Source: Silene latifolia (Eukaryota; Streptophyta; Magnoliopsida; Caryophyllales; Caryophyllaceae). From it: 64,000 bases of DNA. Both the position numbers and the translations under genes were made by a program. The notes under the pieces are model-generated. The model searched no databases. It saw only the letters and a list, made by a program, of their open reading frames with translations, and had not been told where the DNA came from. Positions 10,372-22,525 of the stretch are shown here, piece by piece; positions within the stretch are counted from its first letter, which is position 1; every line of letters starts with the position of its first letter. The stretch lies in NCBI RefSeq assembly GCF_048544455.1, contig NC_133532.1:15502948-15566947 (forward strand). The letters run 5' to 3'.

Positions 10372-12873
10372 TTTGTGTTATCGAGAGACGAAACTAATGT
10401 GTGATTTCCTTGGGTATTTAACTGTATAAAAAAAATTGATTTCTAGAGATGTAAAAAAAAAGAGATGCAATTGTCAAACAGTAAACGTTGATTCTATGGA
10501 TGGATTAGTGGAAGGGTGATTAATGGCATAATAAGAGGATATTTTATGGTAAGAAAGAGTGAGATGATATCGATATGAAATAATGAGATGTGGGTGTTGG
10601 AGTAATGAGAAAGTAACCGGAACACTAAAGAGTTAGGTAGAAGGGATAAGGAGTTGAATGGTTAATTGATTTTGTCGAGTGTAAAAGAAAAAAATGAGGG
10701 GAGTAAAACTAGGAAAATGTTGACCGGAGTTATGTGACATAAAAGTAAGGAATCGTCGAGATGTATGATACTATCAAGAGTAAGTAAATTAATGATTATA
10801 CAGAAGTTTCAGGACAACATGATTAATCATGAGTTTCGAGGAATTAAGGGAGTAAGAAGTTGGTAGAATATCTGCATGATATGAGATTTTGAGTAGAGAG
10901 TTAGATGATGACACAATTAAGGATAGTATTGGGAAGAGTGTTGAGGTAGTTTTGTTGATGGATTTGATGCTCATTATTGGGGATGATAACCAAAGATAGG
11001 GAAGAAACGGTGATGTTTAGAGATGAGTGTAAGAAGTTTGATGTATGAACGGTAGTTGTGTGGAGGTGTTGTCGCTAGTGGTTAAGGTTAATGATAAATA
11101 GGAAAGATGGCAATTCTAAAGAGGCTGATTTTGTAGAGATTGAATTGATAGGTATGGTTGTGAGGAAGTATAAGACATAGTCTTAGGAGGCGGTTTCTCA
11201 TAGTGAGTGTTAGCTGTGTAGTTATGTATGGCAGAAGGTGCTGGTTATGCGAATGGAAGAAGGTGATGAGGGGCATACGAGTTAAGCTCGGGCGACAGGT
11301 AACCTTTGTTGAGTGGTAACTTACGTGATCAGGATTGACTGGTTGGATGTGATTACGGGTCTGTGATATATAAATGTTTGTGTGAGGTTTTGACCTCACA
11401 AGACGTGGTATGGTGTGATTATCATAAAGTTGCTATTTGAATGTTCTGTAGTGCATGTTGAGTACGCTAATCTAATTGAATGATATTCAAAAAGGTAATA
11501 ATTTGAGTGATCTGGCATGACTGGCTATACTTATATGTATTCATGATACATGTCAATCTGTGATATGGTAAGGGGATGATATTCACGAGGTTATTACCTG
11601 TTTAATTCATAAAATATGTTGTGTTATGATTTAGTAAAGTGGATTTGAGTAAGTTTTTCTTGTCTGAGAAGTTATTATGAGTCAGTATTTATGGGAGTTG
11701 TATGCAGTTGTGATGACTATCGATGTGGTTGTGGTGCCTCGGGTGGTGATCCGGGCACGATATTTAGTGTTGAGATGCGGGTATTTTTTTTTTTTCGCAC
11801 TGCGATGTGGCTGTTGGTGGCGGTGTTGTGGTGCCGTCACCGGTTGTGGTGGAGTAGGCGGGATGATTATGATTCGAGTTTCGAAAGTACATACCAGTCA
11901 TACATAGATTGTTGTTTTGTTTGATGTTGCTTCGTGAATTTGGTTTTGTACAGATAGACAGTTGTTTTGTTATCGATGTTTCTTACCAGTTAAGTTTTGG
12001 AATGAGGGTAGAGTATGATATGAAAGAGAGTTGTACATGTTTTCGTTGTTGTCATGGTATAGTGACATTCTGTTGATGGGACACAGTTGTGAGAAGTTAT
12101 TAGAGTAATTTTGATCTTGTTTTAAGATGAGGCATCGGTAGTCATAGTCATGGCAAGTGATTCGTAGAACATGTGTGGCAATGATCTGATATATGCAGGT
12201 GGTTCATAATCCTTTGTTGAGACAGTGAGTGTAGGGTGTTGAATAATAAGTGTCGTGTTAAGTTATGTATGAGTCTTGCGGTAATTTAAGAAAGGAATTT
12301 GAGGATCTAGTGTGAGTGTACGTAACAAGTGTGGATCGTGAGTTATGCTTTTGGCGATAAGCGTTTTATATAGTTATATAGAGAGGTGTGTCATGTTGCG
12401 GTAATAGGGAACAAGTGAAGTTTTGGGTTAAACTAAGAATTTTGTGGTATAGGTTAGGTGGTGTGACGAGTGAAGTGAAGTATGAGAGTTGTTTAAGTAA
12501 GAGAGCCTTGAATATGTGCATGGCGAGTGTTTAGATTATAGGTGGTTATCTTTGACATGCGGTGGTGATGAGGATAATGAAAAGATATATCTAGGATTTA
12601 GTATTAGCGAGTTACGCGGACGTAACATTTATCTTAAGAGGAGTAGGATGCGATAAAAGAGATTTTGATGGGTATGCATATGGTAATATATTTGGAAGTT
12701 TGAGTCTTGATGTCGAATAAAAGGTTGATTCGTGTTGTGGTTAATTTTGTTAAAGGTCATGACCGTGCTTGTAGTAGTTCGATGTTTAGGAGTGTGAGAA
12801 TATTTCACCAGTGTTGACAGTTGGATGATGATGTTTATGAGTGTTAGTAAACTTCGAGGACGAAGTTCCTTTT
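10372..12873. other. Left internal region of element B, no coding sequence
   Basis: 2.5 kb with G-rich plus strand and no supported gene. It ends in ACTTCGAGGACGAAGTTCCTTTT, which joins across C to AAGGGTGGTAGAATGTAACATTCCG at 41327. That is a polypurine tract followed by what looks like another LTR start. Confidence 0.6.
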
Positions 12874-15284
12874 TGTGGACAGCGGGCCGCCCACGGGGGC
12901 GCTTGGTGAGAACGAAACAAGCGTTTGCATTTTGTATGGAGTCGCCACCAATTTTTATGGGAAATTGGAACCGTTCGAATACCTCGTGTCATGTCAAGAC
13001 ACAAAGTAGTGACATGAACACTAAGCAATCGTTACCCTTAGCATTCTATGTCTAGAATGACTCTCGTGGATGCCAATGAACACGGGTGCTCACGGAGATC
13101 TGGAGTAAGGGGTGAGGGTACGTATTAGGAAGCTCTTTTGATCGAACACCTAATCCCGCCCGCCTCGATAGCGGCCTCTACTAATGATTAGGGAAGTTAT
13201 TCGTACTTGATATATCGTCGGCTATATGCATGCAATGCAACATCCAAGTTTTAATCCTAGCATGTGAAAATTAACTAAGTCGGTTGACACGTAATTACCA
13301 TGCAATTGGGTCGAAGTAGGAATTTAAGGTTGATTTACATGTGAAAACATACAAATGATAAAAGAAATACAATAACTATAAATTACAATAACGAAAATTA
13401 CATTAATTACATTGGAATAGGCGATTTATGTCGAAAATACCTTTAAAACGGATGATTTGAGAAAAAGAATAAAAGAATTACGAACAGAACAGAAGTGATA
13501 TTACGGATAATAGTTAGTTAATACGTAATCTAATTAAATTATGTCAAGGCAGAAACGGAGTTCAGGGACAGAATTCAGCCAGGAACAGGCGCAGCAGAGC
13601 TGCGTCTTTTGGAATAGGCGCAGCAGACGCTGCGTCTGTTCCTTTCGCCCGATTTGTGGCGTGAAAGCGTGATTGCAAGCCGTTAATGTCGATTGGTGAT
13701 TTAAAGGATTAATTTAATTATTTACTCGGATGAAAGTGATTAATAGGTTATTACATATGAATGATGGTCATGAAAACAGTCAAACATGAATGAGACGGAT
13801 GCAAACGGATTAATTACATGATGGAATAATGATAGAAGTGAAAAATATTAATGAGTCCTCTATTGAAATTAATTAACTAACATTAGATACGATGGATTAA
13901 TGACGAATATGCGACGAATATGACAAAAGACGGATTAAACTATATCAAGGACGAATTCCAGAAACCCAATATGAACGAATTGAATCTCTACAACCCGGAA
14001 TTGAATTTTAATGACGAAAACCCGCAAATATGGATTAATTGGGATTTAAGTCGGATTTGATGAATTAAACATGTGAATGATGATAATTAATATACATGTG
14101 AAATTAATATGTTATCATGATGAAGAATAGACAAACGAATAAGCAAAAGAAGGATTTTGGATACGAACTTCAGAGGACAAACGAAGAAGAAAGGAAGCAG
14201 AAAACTGCGGCAGCCTCACGAAGAGGCGCAGCAGAGGCTGCGCTCCTTCAAGAGGCACGGCGATTCTTTGCGTCCTTTCTCGACGGTTATCTACTGGAAA
14301 TCCGCAAAAACAGGTTTTAACAAAGGGTTTTAGAAATCGGTTTTAACGGTATTTTCGACGTAAATCTTACAATTGATGATACGAAAAGTAAAATACAATA
14401 AATAAATAAGGATTATACACCCTCAGACTTACATGTTGACGAAACGAGAAGGACTAAGATATCGATTAGTGATGCTCGACGCGAATGCAAAGAGAGTGCC
14501 CTCGTAAGAGGAAAACGATTAATTAATTAAGTTGATTGAGTGTAGTTGGTCAAATTGGTCGGTCATGCAACGGAGAGGCTGGTACCCGGAAAGATCCGAG
14601 CTTACGTGGTCGAAAGTTCAAGCATGTAGGCGCCAATAAGTAAGAAAAAAATGTCTAGAATGCAAAAGGAGAAGAGAAGGGCGGACACTCGCGTGAGAAA
14701 TATGAGGAGCGAAGGCTCCTATTTATACTATTCACGTGAAGGAATTAGGGTTTCGGAGACTCTTTGGAAGTGAATCTCGGAAAGATATGAGAAAGATACG
14801 AGAAACATGCGAGAAAGGGCACGGGAAGAGCGCGCGAGCCCACTGCGTCTCTTGGAAGAGGCGCAAAGACTGCTGCGTCTATTCCCGGAGGTTTCCTCCT
14901 CTTTGAAGAAAGATTTCGCGTTTGAGTTATGGTAGGACGGAAATAATTCGATTATCTTATGAATATTACGGGATATTATTTGCCAAAAGATAAAATTTGT
15001 GAAATATGGAATAGAAATATCCGGAACATTCCAGAACATTCTGACTCGGGATTTAACAGTTATCAGAAAATGGAGACGGTTTTTGACCCGGACTCCGAAT
15101 GTACTCTAATTACTGCCAAAACGACCGTATCGGGACGTAGAGGACAACCATGAGGTAGACGTTAATATTTGAGCAATCACTTAACGATAATCTTACGAAC
15201 TGTCACAAATCGTTCCGCGTATCAATCATGCGGCCCAATCATCACCGGGTGGTTTGCGGGAGGTGCAGAAATGAGGTATCTACA
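12874..15284 (-). repeat. 3' LTR of element C
   Basis: 2411 bp; on the element's strand it begins TGTAGATACC and ends TGTCCACA. It contains three copies of the GC-rich double hairpin (about 13581-13643, 14215-14281, 14818-14886) and a minus-strand TATA box at 14720-14727. It pairs with 30059-41321 after removal of D. Confidence 0.93.
14720..14727 (-). promoter_or_regulatory. LTR TATA box of element C
   Basis: TATAAATA on the minus strand within TAGTATAAATAGGAGC, about 560 bp into the LTR from its 5' (U3) end. The third hairpin module lies 90-165 bp upstream. The same box is at 31894-31901 in the 5' LTR of C and at 49895-49902 in the LTR of A. It is the likely start of genomic transcription. 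Confidence 0.7.
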
Positions 15285-15298
15285 GAGCCCCCACTTTG
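15285..15298 (-). other. Polypurine tract of element C
   Basis: Minus strand CAAAGTGGGGGCTC directly abuts the 3' LTR start TGTAGATACC. This is the usual second-strand priming site of Tat/Athila-type elements. Confidence 0.85.
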
Positions 15299-16541
15299 AC
15301 TGAGGCTTGGACAAGGCGAAAGTCAAAGTATAGCCATCAGGTCAATCGAAGATTACAACCTGACGACTATGGCGACGCGAGGCGGTTCAAGGGGTCTGAA
15401 CCAAGGACTTGTCGTCGGGAACATTTTAGAGTCTGTCGACTATCGGGGAGGGTCGTTTAAAGTCCATTAGACTACGTAAGGAGGCTCGCCAGCCATAAGA
15501 AGAGACCATACCTGAGACTTCTTCCTCGAGATGCTTCCGGAGTTGCGTAGGAGCTAAGGTTGAGCATGGGAGCTAAGGGTAAGACCTAAAGGGTATATAA
15601 GGATTGGTGCTAGGGTGTGGGACCCTAAAGGAAAGCATTGACGGGAAGGAGGTCTAAAGTAAGTTCAACTTAAAGGGTAAACCGGAGGTTGGGTATAGGA
15701 ACTTTATTGGTTTGGGAGACTTGGAGGCTTATGAACCTAAAAGGATTGGGATCCTATAGTTTAAAAAATCCTAATTTCGGGTTTATGAACCTAAGAAAGA
15801 AGGCTTTGGGTTTGGGAACTTCTGGAGAACGACACCCTCGTCGAACTCCGCGGGGAAACACGAAATATTGAGAGTAGCAGGACACGACTGGGAACTGCTG
15901 GAGGAAAATGTTTGGATAATCTTCGGGAAAATATTGAGTAGCAGGACACGGCTGGGAACTGCTGGAGGGAAAGATATGCTTGGGTAGAAGTCAATCCTCA
16001 CGTCTTGAGAGAGACAGTGCGTCCGCTTACTCTCGCTGGAGACATAGTTGGGATTATTCTTCTTGTCATGAGAGGGAAAGTATATCCGCTTACTCTCGCT
16101 TGAGACATAATGAACGTGTGTCGAATTTTTGTGAATAATTAAATTGTCGTTGCGACAAGCAAAATGAGTCTTGGAAGGAATAAATATTCTACTGCTGGCT
16201 TGGAAATGCGAGCCGGAACGAAAGAAAATCGTCGAACGGACCGAAAGAGTAAAATAGCATCTGGGAAGAGGCGCACCAAAGATGGGCCCACAAATAACGA
16301 ACTTATAACGAATTTTTGAAAATTCGTATGGAGGGAACAAGAGGAAGAGGCGCAGCAAGAGCTGCGTCTCTTGGAAAAAGCGCGGCGCCTTCTTTGCGTC
16401 TATTCCCCAATTTGGCTTTCCTGCGTAAAAACGCGAAAATCAGAGGGATTGTTTCATTTGCATTCGAAACACAAATCACTCATTTCCCTCTCAAATCTTC
16501 ACCATTTCCGCCAAGGTTTGATTCAAAAGCTTGCTTTAAAC
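15299..16541. other. 3' non-coding region of C with short direct repeats and a hairpin module
   Basis: Holds a repeated motif GAGTAGCAGGACAC..GGGAACTGCTGGAGG (15871 and 15935), TATGAACCTAA repeats at 15730-15800, the GAGAGGGA/CTCTCGCTGGAGA tandem pair (about 16001-16110) and the GC-rich hairpin module at about 16336-16403. No gene seen before the antisense ATG at 16542. Confidence 0.65.
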
Positions 16542-19540
16542 ATGACTAATCGAGGTATGTATCTTAATCTTGCATTAATCCTCTACATTTGTTGAATTTT
16601 GAGCCGCGAACTTTAGGGTTTTCGACCCTTTTGATTGAAAATTTGGAGCTTTTCCCCCAAATGGATTTGCCTTGCCAAATTGATGTTAGAAACGGATAGT
16701 AGGTGATGTTAGGAACATAACCATGTATTTGTTTCGAATTTTCATCAAGTTTTGAGCCTTTGAGTGAAATTTTGAGACGGTTTTACAGCTGAACCGTAAA
16801 TTGCTTCGAAAATAGCCTTAGGACTGCCCATTTGCGATGAAATTTGATATTTGGGATCCTTGGGTGATGGGTAAACTTTCTACTGTCTCGGAATTTTGGT
16901 TTGTGACAACTTTTTCAGGACACCTTTCTAGGGCATAATCGCCGTTATAGCGAAATGCTGCCGAATTTTTGACTTGAACCCGGAACTAGGCTTCGAATTA
17001 GACTTGACTTGACCCAATTTATCACATGAGTGATCGGGTTGGTGGGAATATGGCCAAAGATGGCAAGGAAAGAGCGATTTCAGGGCTTTGAAAGCTCGAA
17101 AACTCCTTAACAAAGGCTCGTCGTCATGTGACGCGGCCGAATTCTTTGTAACGTTGCGGTGATGAGGCTTCTACTTCTGGGAGAGCTCCCATGGAGATAG
17201 ACGCCGCTATTGTTGAGGAGGCTTTAGAGCGGGCCTTCACCATTGCGGTGATGGCCGCCGAGTTTCACGAGGAGGAGGCGTCGAGGAGGAAGAGATCCCG
17301 AGACGAGCCAACGTCGGGCGAGGAGGTCGTCCGAGGGGAGCCCTGCGTGGTGAGACACGGGAGAGTAGTCACCTCGTGTGGGCTGCGAGAGGGTCACCCG
17401 TCCTACGGGGACGGTGAAGAGCTTGGTAAATAGGAATTCACTACCCTTTGCTCCCCCTCTTTCGTTCTTTTTGTCCAAATTTCTTTCAAATTTTAGTCAA
17501 AACTAAAGATAGCTTTGTTTCAAATCATGATAGGAGGCCGGGAACATCAGGTCGTTCTCGGGGTACACGACGGCGATGGAGCACTACGAGCGGCTGTCGG
17601 CGGAGGAGAGGGCCATGATCGAGCGTGGAGCGTTCGGTCCTCTGGTTCAGGTCTGGAGGGATATCGTAAAGAGGAAGTTGCGGGCTAACCTTAGCCTGGT
17701 CCGCGCTTTCTTGGACCGGTTCCGGGATACGACTTCCACATTTCACATGCCTTTTGGTGAGGTGGGAGTCACCTTGGAGGATTACGGCATGATTTACAGT
17801 CCGCCGTGTGGGGACCGAGGAGATGGTGTGGCGGAGCGCCATGAGGGCGGACTCGGCCGAGGCGAGGATGTTGATTGGCTGGAACTTGTCGCCGAAGGTA
17901 TTCTGATCTCTCGGGTTTGGTACCCAGTTCTTACGTTCGAGACTACTTTGGGGAAGACCCGGCCGGTGACGATTGACGGGAGGGAGACGGCTCCTCCTCC
18001 TGTCTGGTGAGCGAGAGGGCTCGTCCGTGGCTTTGGTGGTTCTGTCTTCGATTTACCTCGGAGACAAGGGCGAGAGGTTGTCGACGAAGCTTCTTCTCTT
18101 CCTTTCGACCGAGTTCCCTAGGGCACCTTTGGGACTGGTCATGCTTCTTGGTTTCGCGGTCCTCATCCGCTTCATGAGGGCCATGGTTCGTCCGGAGTTG
18201 ATGGAGAAGGGGACTTCTCCGGTCTTTGTCGGACGGGACTACTTGTTGGAGGTATGAACCTTCCTTTAGACCAAAGTAAATTCCTTTCTTTATCAAATCA
18301 CGAAAGATCGTCACGATTATTTCGCTACGGGCGTGGGTGTACTCTTACTTCCCAAGTCTCGCGCCCAAGAGGACGGAGCCGCTGGAGAGGGCCTATCCTG
18401 TGGTGAGGGATTGGGTGATGTACCGGACGAAGAGCAAGCGTTCTTCTCACAACGTCTACGGCGAGGATGTGAACGCTCTTGGTGAGCGGCGTGAGTATCC
18501 CATTCGTATTCATTTATACTTCTTATACTTTGCTTTTAATTGATCATAGGACTGATCTTTGCCTTACCTTGTCACAGTGGGTGCCCGGACCTGGGCGGAG
18601 TACGCTGGAGCGCCTCCTTTCGTGGTTGAGGTCCTTTGACCTAGGAGCCCGAGTCGCGCATTGTTGAGGACGTCGATGGGTCTGTGTGGTACTTGGCGGC
18701 GTTTGGCTCGTCGGTGCTCTCGGGATGCGTTGACGGTTCCGTCGATCCTCCCAGACGATGTTTAGGGAGCCTTCGAGGCCGAGAGGGAGGCGGACTTGGG
18801 CGGTGCCGTGGCGACGACCTCCTTCTCCTCGGCAAGGACTACTCGGCGTTCCTTTACGGGAGGTTGGCGTACTGGCCGGTAGTGGTGAGTATCTTTTACT
18901 TTTCCTTGATTTGATTTTGAGAATTACGATGAAAGATCATCGGTTAATGAGAGCTATTTGTCCTTGCGGGGAGGTCGAGGCGGCGGGCATCGAGCCCCCA
19001 GTACCCCGAGACCCTCGAGTACACCGACGCGACCGGGAGGACGACGATCTCCGAGCTGCGTGACTTTGACGTAGGCATGTGTGACGGATCTTGGCCTAGA
19101 CGATGGCAAGATCATCATCGATTCGGAGGGTGAGTTTCTAACTTGTATAACTTTCGTGTAGGAACACATTTGATTGAGCTTGTTCAATTTCCGAGAGTTT
19201 CTTTTGAAAATGCGGTCGCGCCGTCCCGGTTCGTGGCGCTATGGAGGGTGGCCAACCGGCTGCGAGCTACTGCCATCGAGGCACTCGTCGGTGGTCGAGG
19301 TCGTCGGTATGAACCTTACACCCATTTCTCTTTTTTGATTTTTGATTTCCAATTTTGCTTGAACCGATTGACATGAGCCAATTTATTGCTGTTTACAGGG
19401 TGACCGCGAGCTGGAGCGAGAGTTGACCCAGTCTCGGGAGGAGACAGCTCGCGTGTTGAGGGAGCTCGAGGTTCGGGATGCCGAGATCGCTGCTCTTGTG
19501 GTGAGAGTTGCCGAGTTGGAGGGCGCCAGCAGTAGTTTGT
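16542..19540 (+). pseudogene. Antisense gene 1 of element C: spliced PMD-like protein with C-terminal coiled coil (damaged)
   Basis: Colinear with 621-3576. Exons by comparison: 16542-16554, about 17160-17425, 17534-18251, about 18331-18490, 18578-18884, about 18974-19129, 19215-19306, and 19399 onward. The start MTNR mini-exon and the GTATGT donor are kept. PMD-like motifs in exon 3 (TTSTFHMPFGEVGVTLEDYG) and exon 4 (AWVYSYFPSLAPKRTEP) are kept, and both nonsense codons seen in A are TGG here. Three acceptor sites lack AG in this copy (GCAGGTGATG reads GCGGTGATG; TACAGGCGTGG reads TACGGGCGTGG; ACAGGTCGCG reads GCGGTCGCG). A frameshift follows the TLEDYG motif, and one base is missing before the stop used in A (GCCAGCAGTAGT). 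All three acceptor changes are at CAG, so they may be sequence errors. Confidence 0.68.
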
Positions 19541-20270
19541 GTAGTTACGTAGACTTGTACATTTGGACGTCGATTTTGAACATTTTTGGACTTTGTTTGG
19601 GCGCAAGCCCCGGTTTGCTTGGACTTTTGGACTTTGTTGGCGCAAGCCCCGATTGCTTGTACATTTGCTCTGTTTGGTGTATATACGACGGCTTTGAGTG
19701 CCGTTTCTTTGGGTTGTGTTGCTTGTATCTGCAGTTAGCTCTTGAACAGTTTGGTAGATAACGGTTTACGCCGTCATCTTTGCCGAAATTTACATAGAAA
19801 TCACGCCAAGCATACATTTTTATATACAGATGGCCTTAATTAGCGCAAAATGAGACTCAAAAGAACACAAGAATGCAAAAATTTTGCCGGAAATGACCGG
19901 ACGGTAGGGAGGGTTACCCCTTAAAAAAAAGAAAAAAGAGAAATCTATAAGTTAGAAAATGTAGAAATGAAATCTTGAAATTCGTTAAAGCGAAAACAGA
20001 TGAAAATTATTTCCTGAAAAAAAAATGAATGAAAATTATTTCCTAAAAAAAGACAATGAAAATTATATCCTAAAAAAATAAAATGAATTAAGTGTGATAA
20101 AATGGCGAAGGTGTCGATGTCGCCTTGAAATGCGTGCCCGCGAATTTAGGAAGCCTGAAACATGGTAATCTTCCCGTATTTACCAAAATCAAACCCCGTA
20201 GGAATAGGAAATCATTCATTATAGAATTAGGAAAGATCCCACGCGGAAATCACAGAAGTGAGATCAAAGG
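19541..20270. other. Spacer between antisense genes of C
   Basis: Probable 3' end of antisense gene 1 followed by an A-rich stretch with ATTTCCTAAAA-type repeats, as in A. Ends at a degraded hairpin module (about 20271-20331). No gene seen. Confidence 0.55.
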
Positions 20271-20369
20271 GAAGAGCGCGAGCATGAGTGCGTCCCTTTA
20301 AAGAGGCGCAAAGCGGCCGCGCTTTGTTCCCAATTTGGTCCGTTCTGGCGGATTTTTGGAAACAGCAAT

Positions 20370-20385
20370 TAGTATAAATAGAAGC
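20370..20385 (+). promoter_or_regulatory. TATA-box core promoter of antisense gene 2 (copy C)
   Basis: TAGTATAAATAGAAGC with TATAAATA at 20373-20380, 102 bp upstream of the ATG at 20482. It is identical in core to the A copy and one base different from the LTR core. Confidence 0.75.
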
Positions 20386-20481
20386 GTCGACGGAGCTTTA
20401 ATTCACATAAATCTTCCGTCTCTTCTTCGTCTATTCACATAAAACTAACAAAATAAATCTTCAAGAGAAAAAATTGTCATC

Positions 20482-21981
20482 ATGAATACTTTGGAGATCC
20501 GCTTGAAGGAATGGACCAATGAATTTTCAAATATGGAGAAGCATGACATGGGTGCTTATAATCTTGGGTTTTTATTGAGTTTGAAACTCATTAAGGTTGT
20601 AAAACCATGCTTGGATGCTTGCCTTGACTATTGGGACCCGAATTATCATGTTTTCGCGTTCCCAGGAGGTGACATTTGCCCATTTCCTGAAGAAATTGCT
20701 GCTATTGGTGGGTGGGACCCCGAACATTTACCTGCCATTCCTTCCACTTCACAAGGGTATAAGAGCAAATTCAGAGACTTGCATGGGCTGTCCAGACTTG
20801 AGGTGGACCGTCTAGTTACCCCAAAAGGTGTGAGAATGTTGGACTTTGTAGACCGATTCATCAACAGGCCGACCCTGTTTTCTCATGTTGCTAGGAGGAG
20901 GGCATTTGGCTTTTGTTTGTTGCACGTGTATGTCTTCCAAGGACACGTTGATGAAGACTTGAGGGGTGATCCCCGTCTTTTGGGCCTTATTGAGCAAATG
21001 GAGCTGCGCAGGAGCCCAGCTTGCTTATGTTTAGGAGAGATTATTTTGGGTTTGGACAATAGGAAATCCAACCGCGATCTGCCGTTCTTGGGGAGTCCCG
21101 TCATTTTGCAGGTAAAAGACACCTCTTTTTTTTTCGTTTTTTTTTTTTTTTTTTTTTCGTTTTTTTTTTTTTTTTTTCGATGTCTAATGCCTGCTTTTTG
21201 GTAGGTTTGGCTTATGGAACGGCTCCGATTGATCGAGCCCCCAGTTCATGCACTTTCCTATCATTCCCGTTCGATTGCGATGAGGACGCGGTTGTACATG
21301 GTGGACTTCACTCGGGTCTGTGATTATTGGAAGAATAAGCTGAAGAGTGATGATGGTCCGTTGATTAGGTGGGTTGTACCGTGGTGGCACCTCAAGTCTG
21401 TCACTGGAGTGTCTTCTTTGGATCCCACTAGGTCCGTGCGCATTCCGGGATTGGAGTTTATGGTATGCATCTTTCCGGAAAAGACCGATGAGGCAAGTTG
21501 GGTTGAAGCAGAGACGATCCGAGGCTTGACACCGTCCCCATGACTGCTATGGCGCTTACTACCGAGAGCCGAAGGGAGTGGGCTATTAAATGGGCCCAGA
21601 GAAACATGTGGTTCTTGAGCTTCTCCGCCAATGCTTTGTGGGTGTCGGATTCTTATCTGAGGTGGCGAAAGGCTACAACTCCGGAAGAGCGCGAGAGGCG
21701 AGAAAATGCGAGCCTGTTGACTACAAGGTGCGCGAGGAGAGAAAGAGAAGGAGAAACATCGACGAGAGGAGAAGAAGAAGCCGGGTTTCAAGTCATTCAT
21801 CTTTCAAAGAAATCAAAGACTACTCTGTCGCGAGAGATGGTGGTTGGCAAGAATGGAAGAGTCAGGCCTCGAGAAAGACCGTTGGTGATTAGGTCTGAAG
21901 TGGTGCAAGAGCGCCCAGCTCGAGGTCGTGACAAGAAATATGACAAGAATGACAAGGGCAAGGGGGAAGATGGAGGAATAG
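20482..21981 (+). pseudogene. Antisense gene 2 of element C: PMD/DUF7745-like protein, two exons (exon 2 frameshifted)
   Basis: Exon 1 20482-21111 is fully open (MNTLEIRLKEWTNEF.. to ..GSPVILQ), including the region where A is frameshifted. Intron 21112-21204 (GTAAAA..GGTAG, shorter poly-T). Exon 2 21205 to TAG at 21979-21981 has frame breaks around 21535-21545 and 21700-21760 and an extra G near the stop, relative to A. Exon 1 is intact here and exon 2 nearly intact in A, so the ancestral gene was a protein of roughly 470 residues. The core YWDPNYHVFAFPGGDICPF and the basic tail are conserved. Convergent with pol. Function unknown. Confidence 0.72.
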
Positions 21982-22525
21982 CCCGAGTCTTTATTTATTA
22001 TTTGATTATTATTATTATTGTTGTTGTAATAAAAAGGAGGGATTTTTAGAATCCTAGCCTATTCCATTTTTATTATGTAACGTACTACTATTATTTAGGA
22101 AGTGAATGAAATAAAGAGGTTAAATGGTTATGAAACCGTTGGGATTTTCTACTTATTATTCTTGTCGAATTTCAAATGCAATGCAAATGTCCTTCTATTT
22201 ACATTTTAGATATAATGGGTTGAATCCCGTGAAGGATTGCCTACGTTTTCACTTAAAGCGAAATCAAACCCTTGCGCGTAGTTCGAGTAAATGTAAAAGA
22301 ATAATTGTTCGAAGCAAGAGCTTGTAATGAACATAGAAAATAAGCATGAGCTTTTGCTTACTCTGGAGGTGCGAATTTAGTTTATTTGATGATATGAGGA
22401 TGACAATTTCGTCAAAATGCAAGAGCACAGTGACATTTAGCTTATTTAAGCTTGGCCAGGGGCCGTTTATTTAGTGCCACAAGAGCGACACATGGGTTTA
22501 CGCGAGGCGCGTTTTTGTTCCTATT
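21982..22525. other. Convergent 3' region between antisense gene 2 and pol (C)
   Basis: Matches 6021-6565: ATT repeat, AT-rich, no coding sequence seen. Confidence 0.55.

Noticed and set aside
12825-13055. Small frame spanning the B/C junction (and its near-copy at 29977-30240)
   Set aside because: It starts in B and ends in an LTR of C; the shared part is LTR sequence only.
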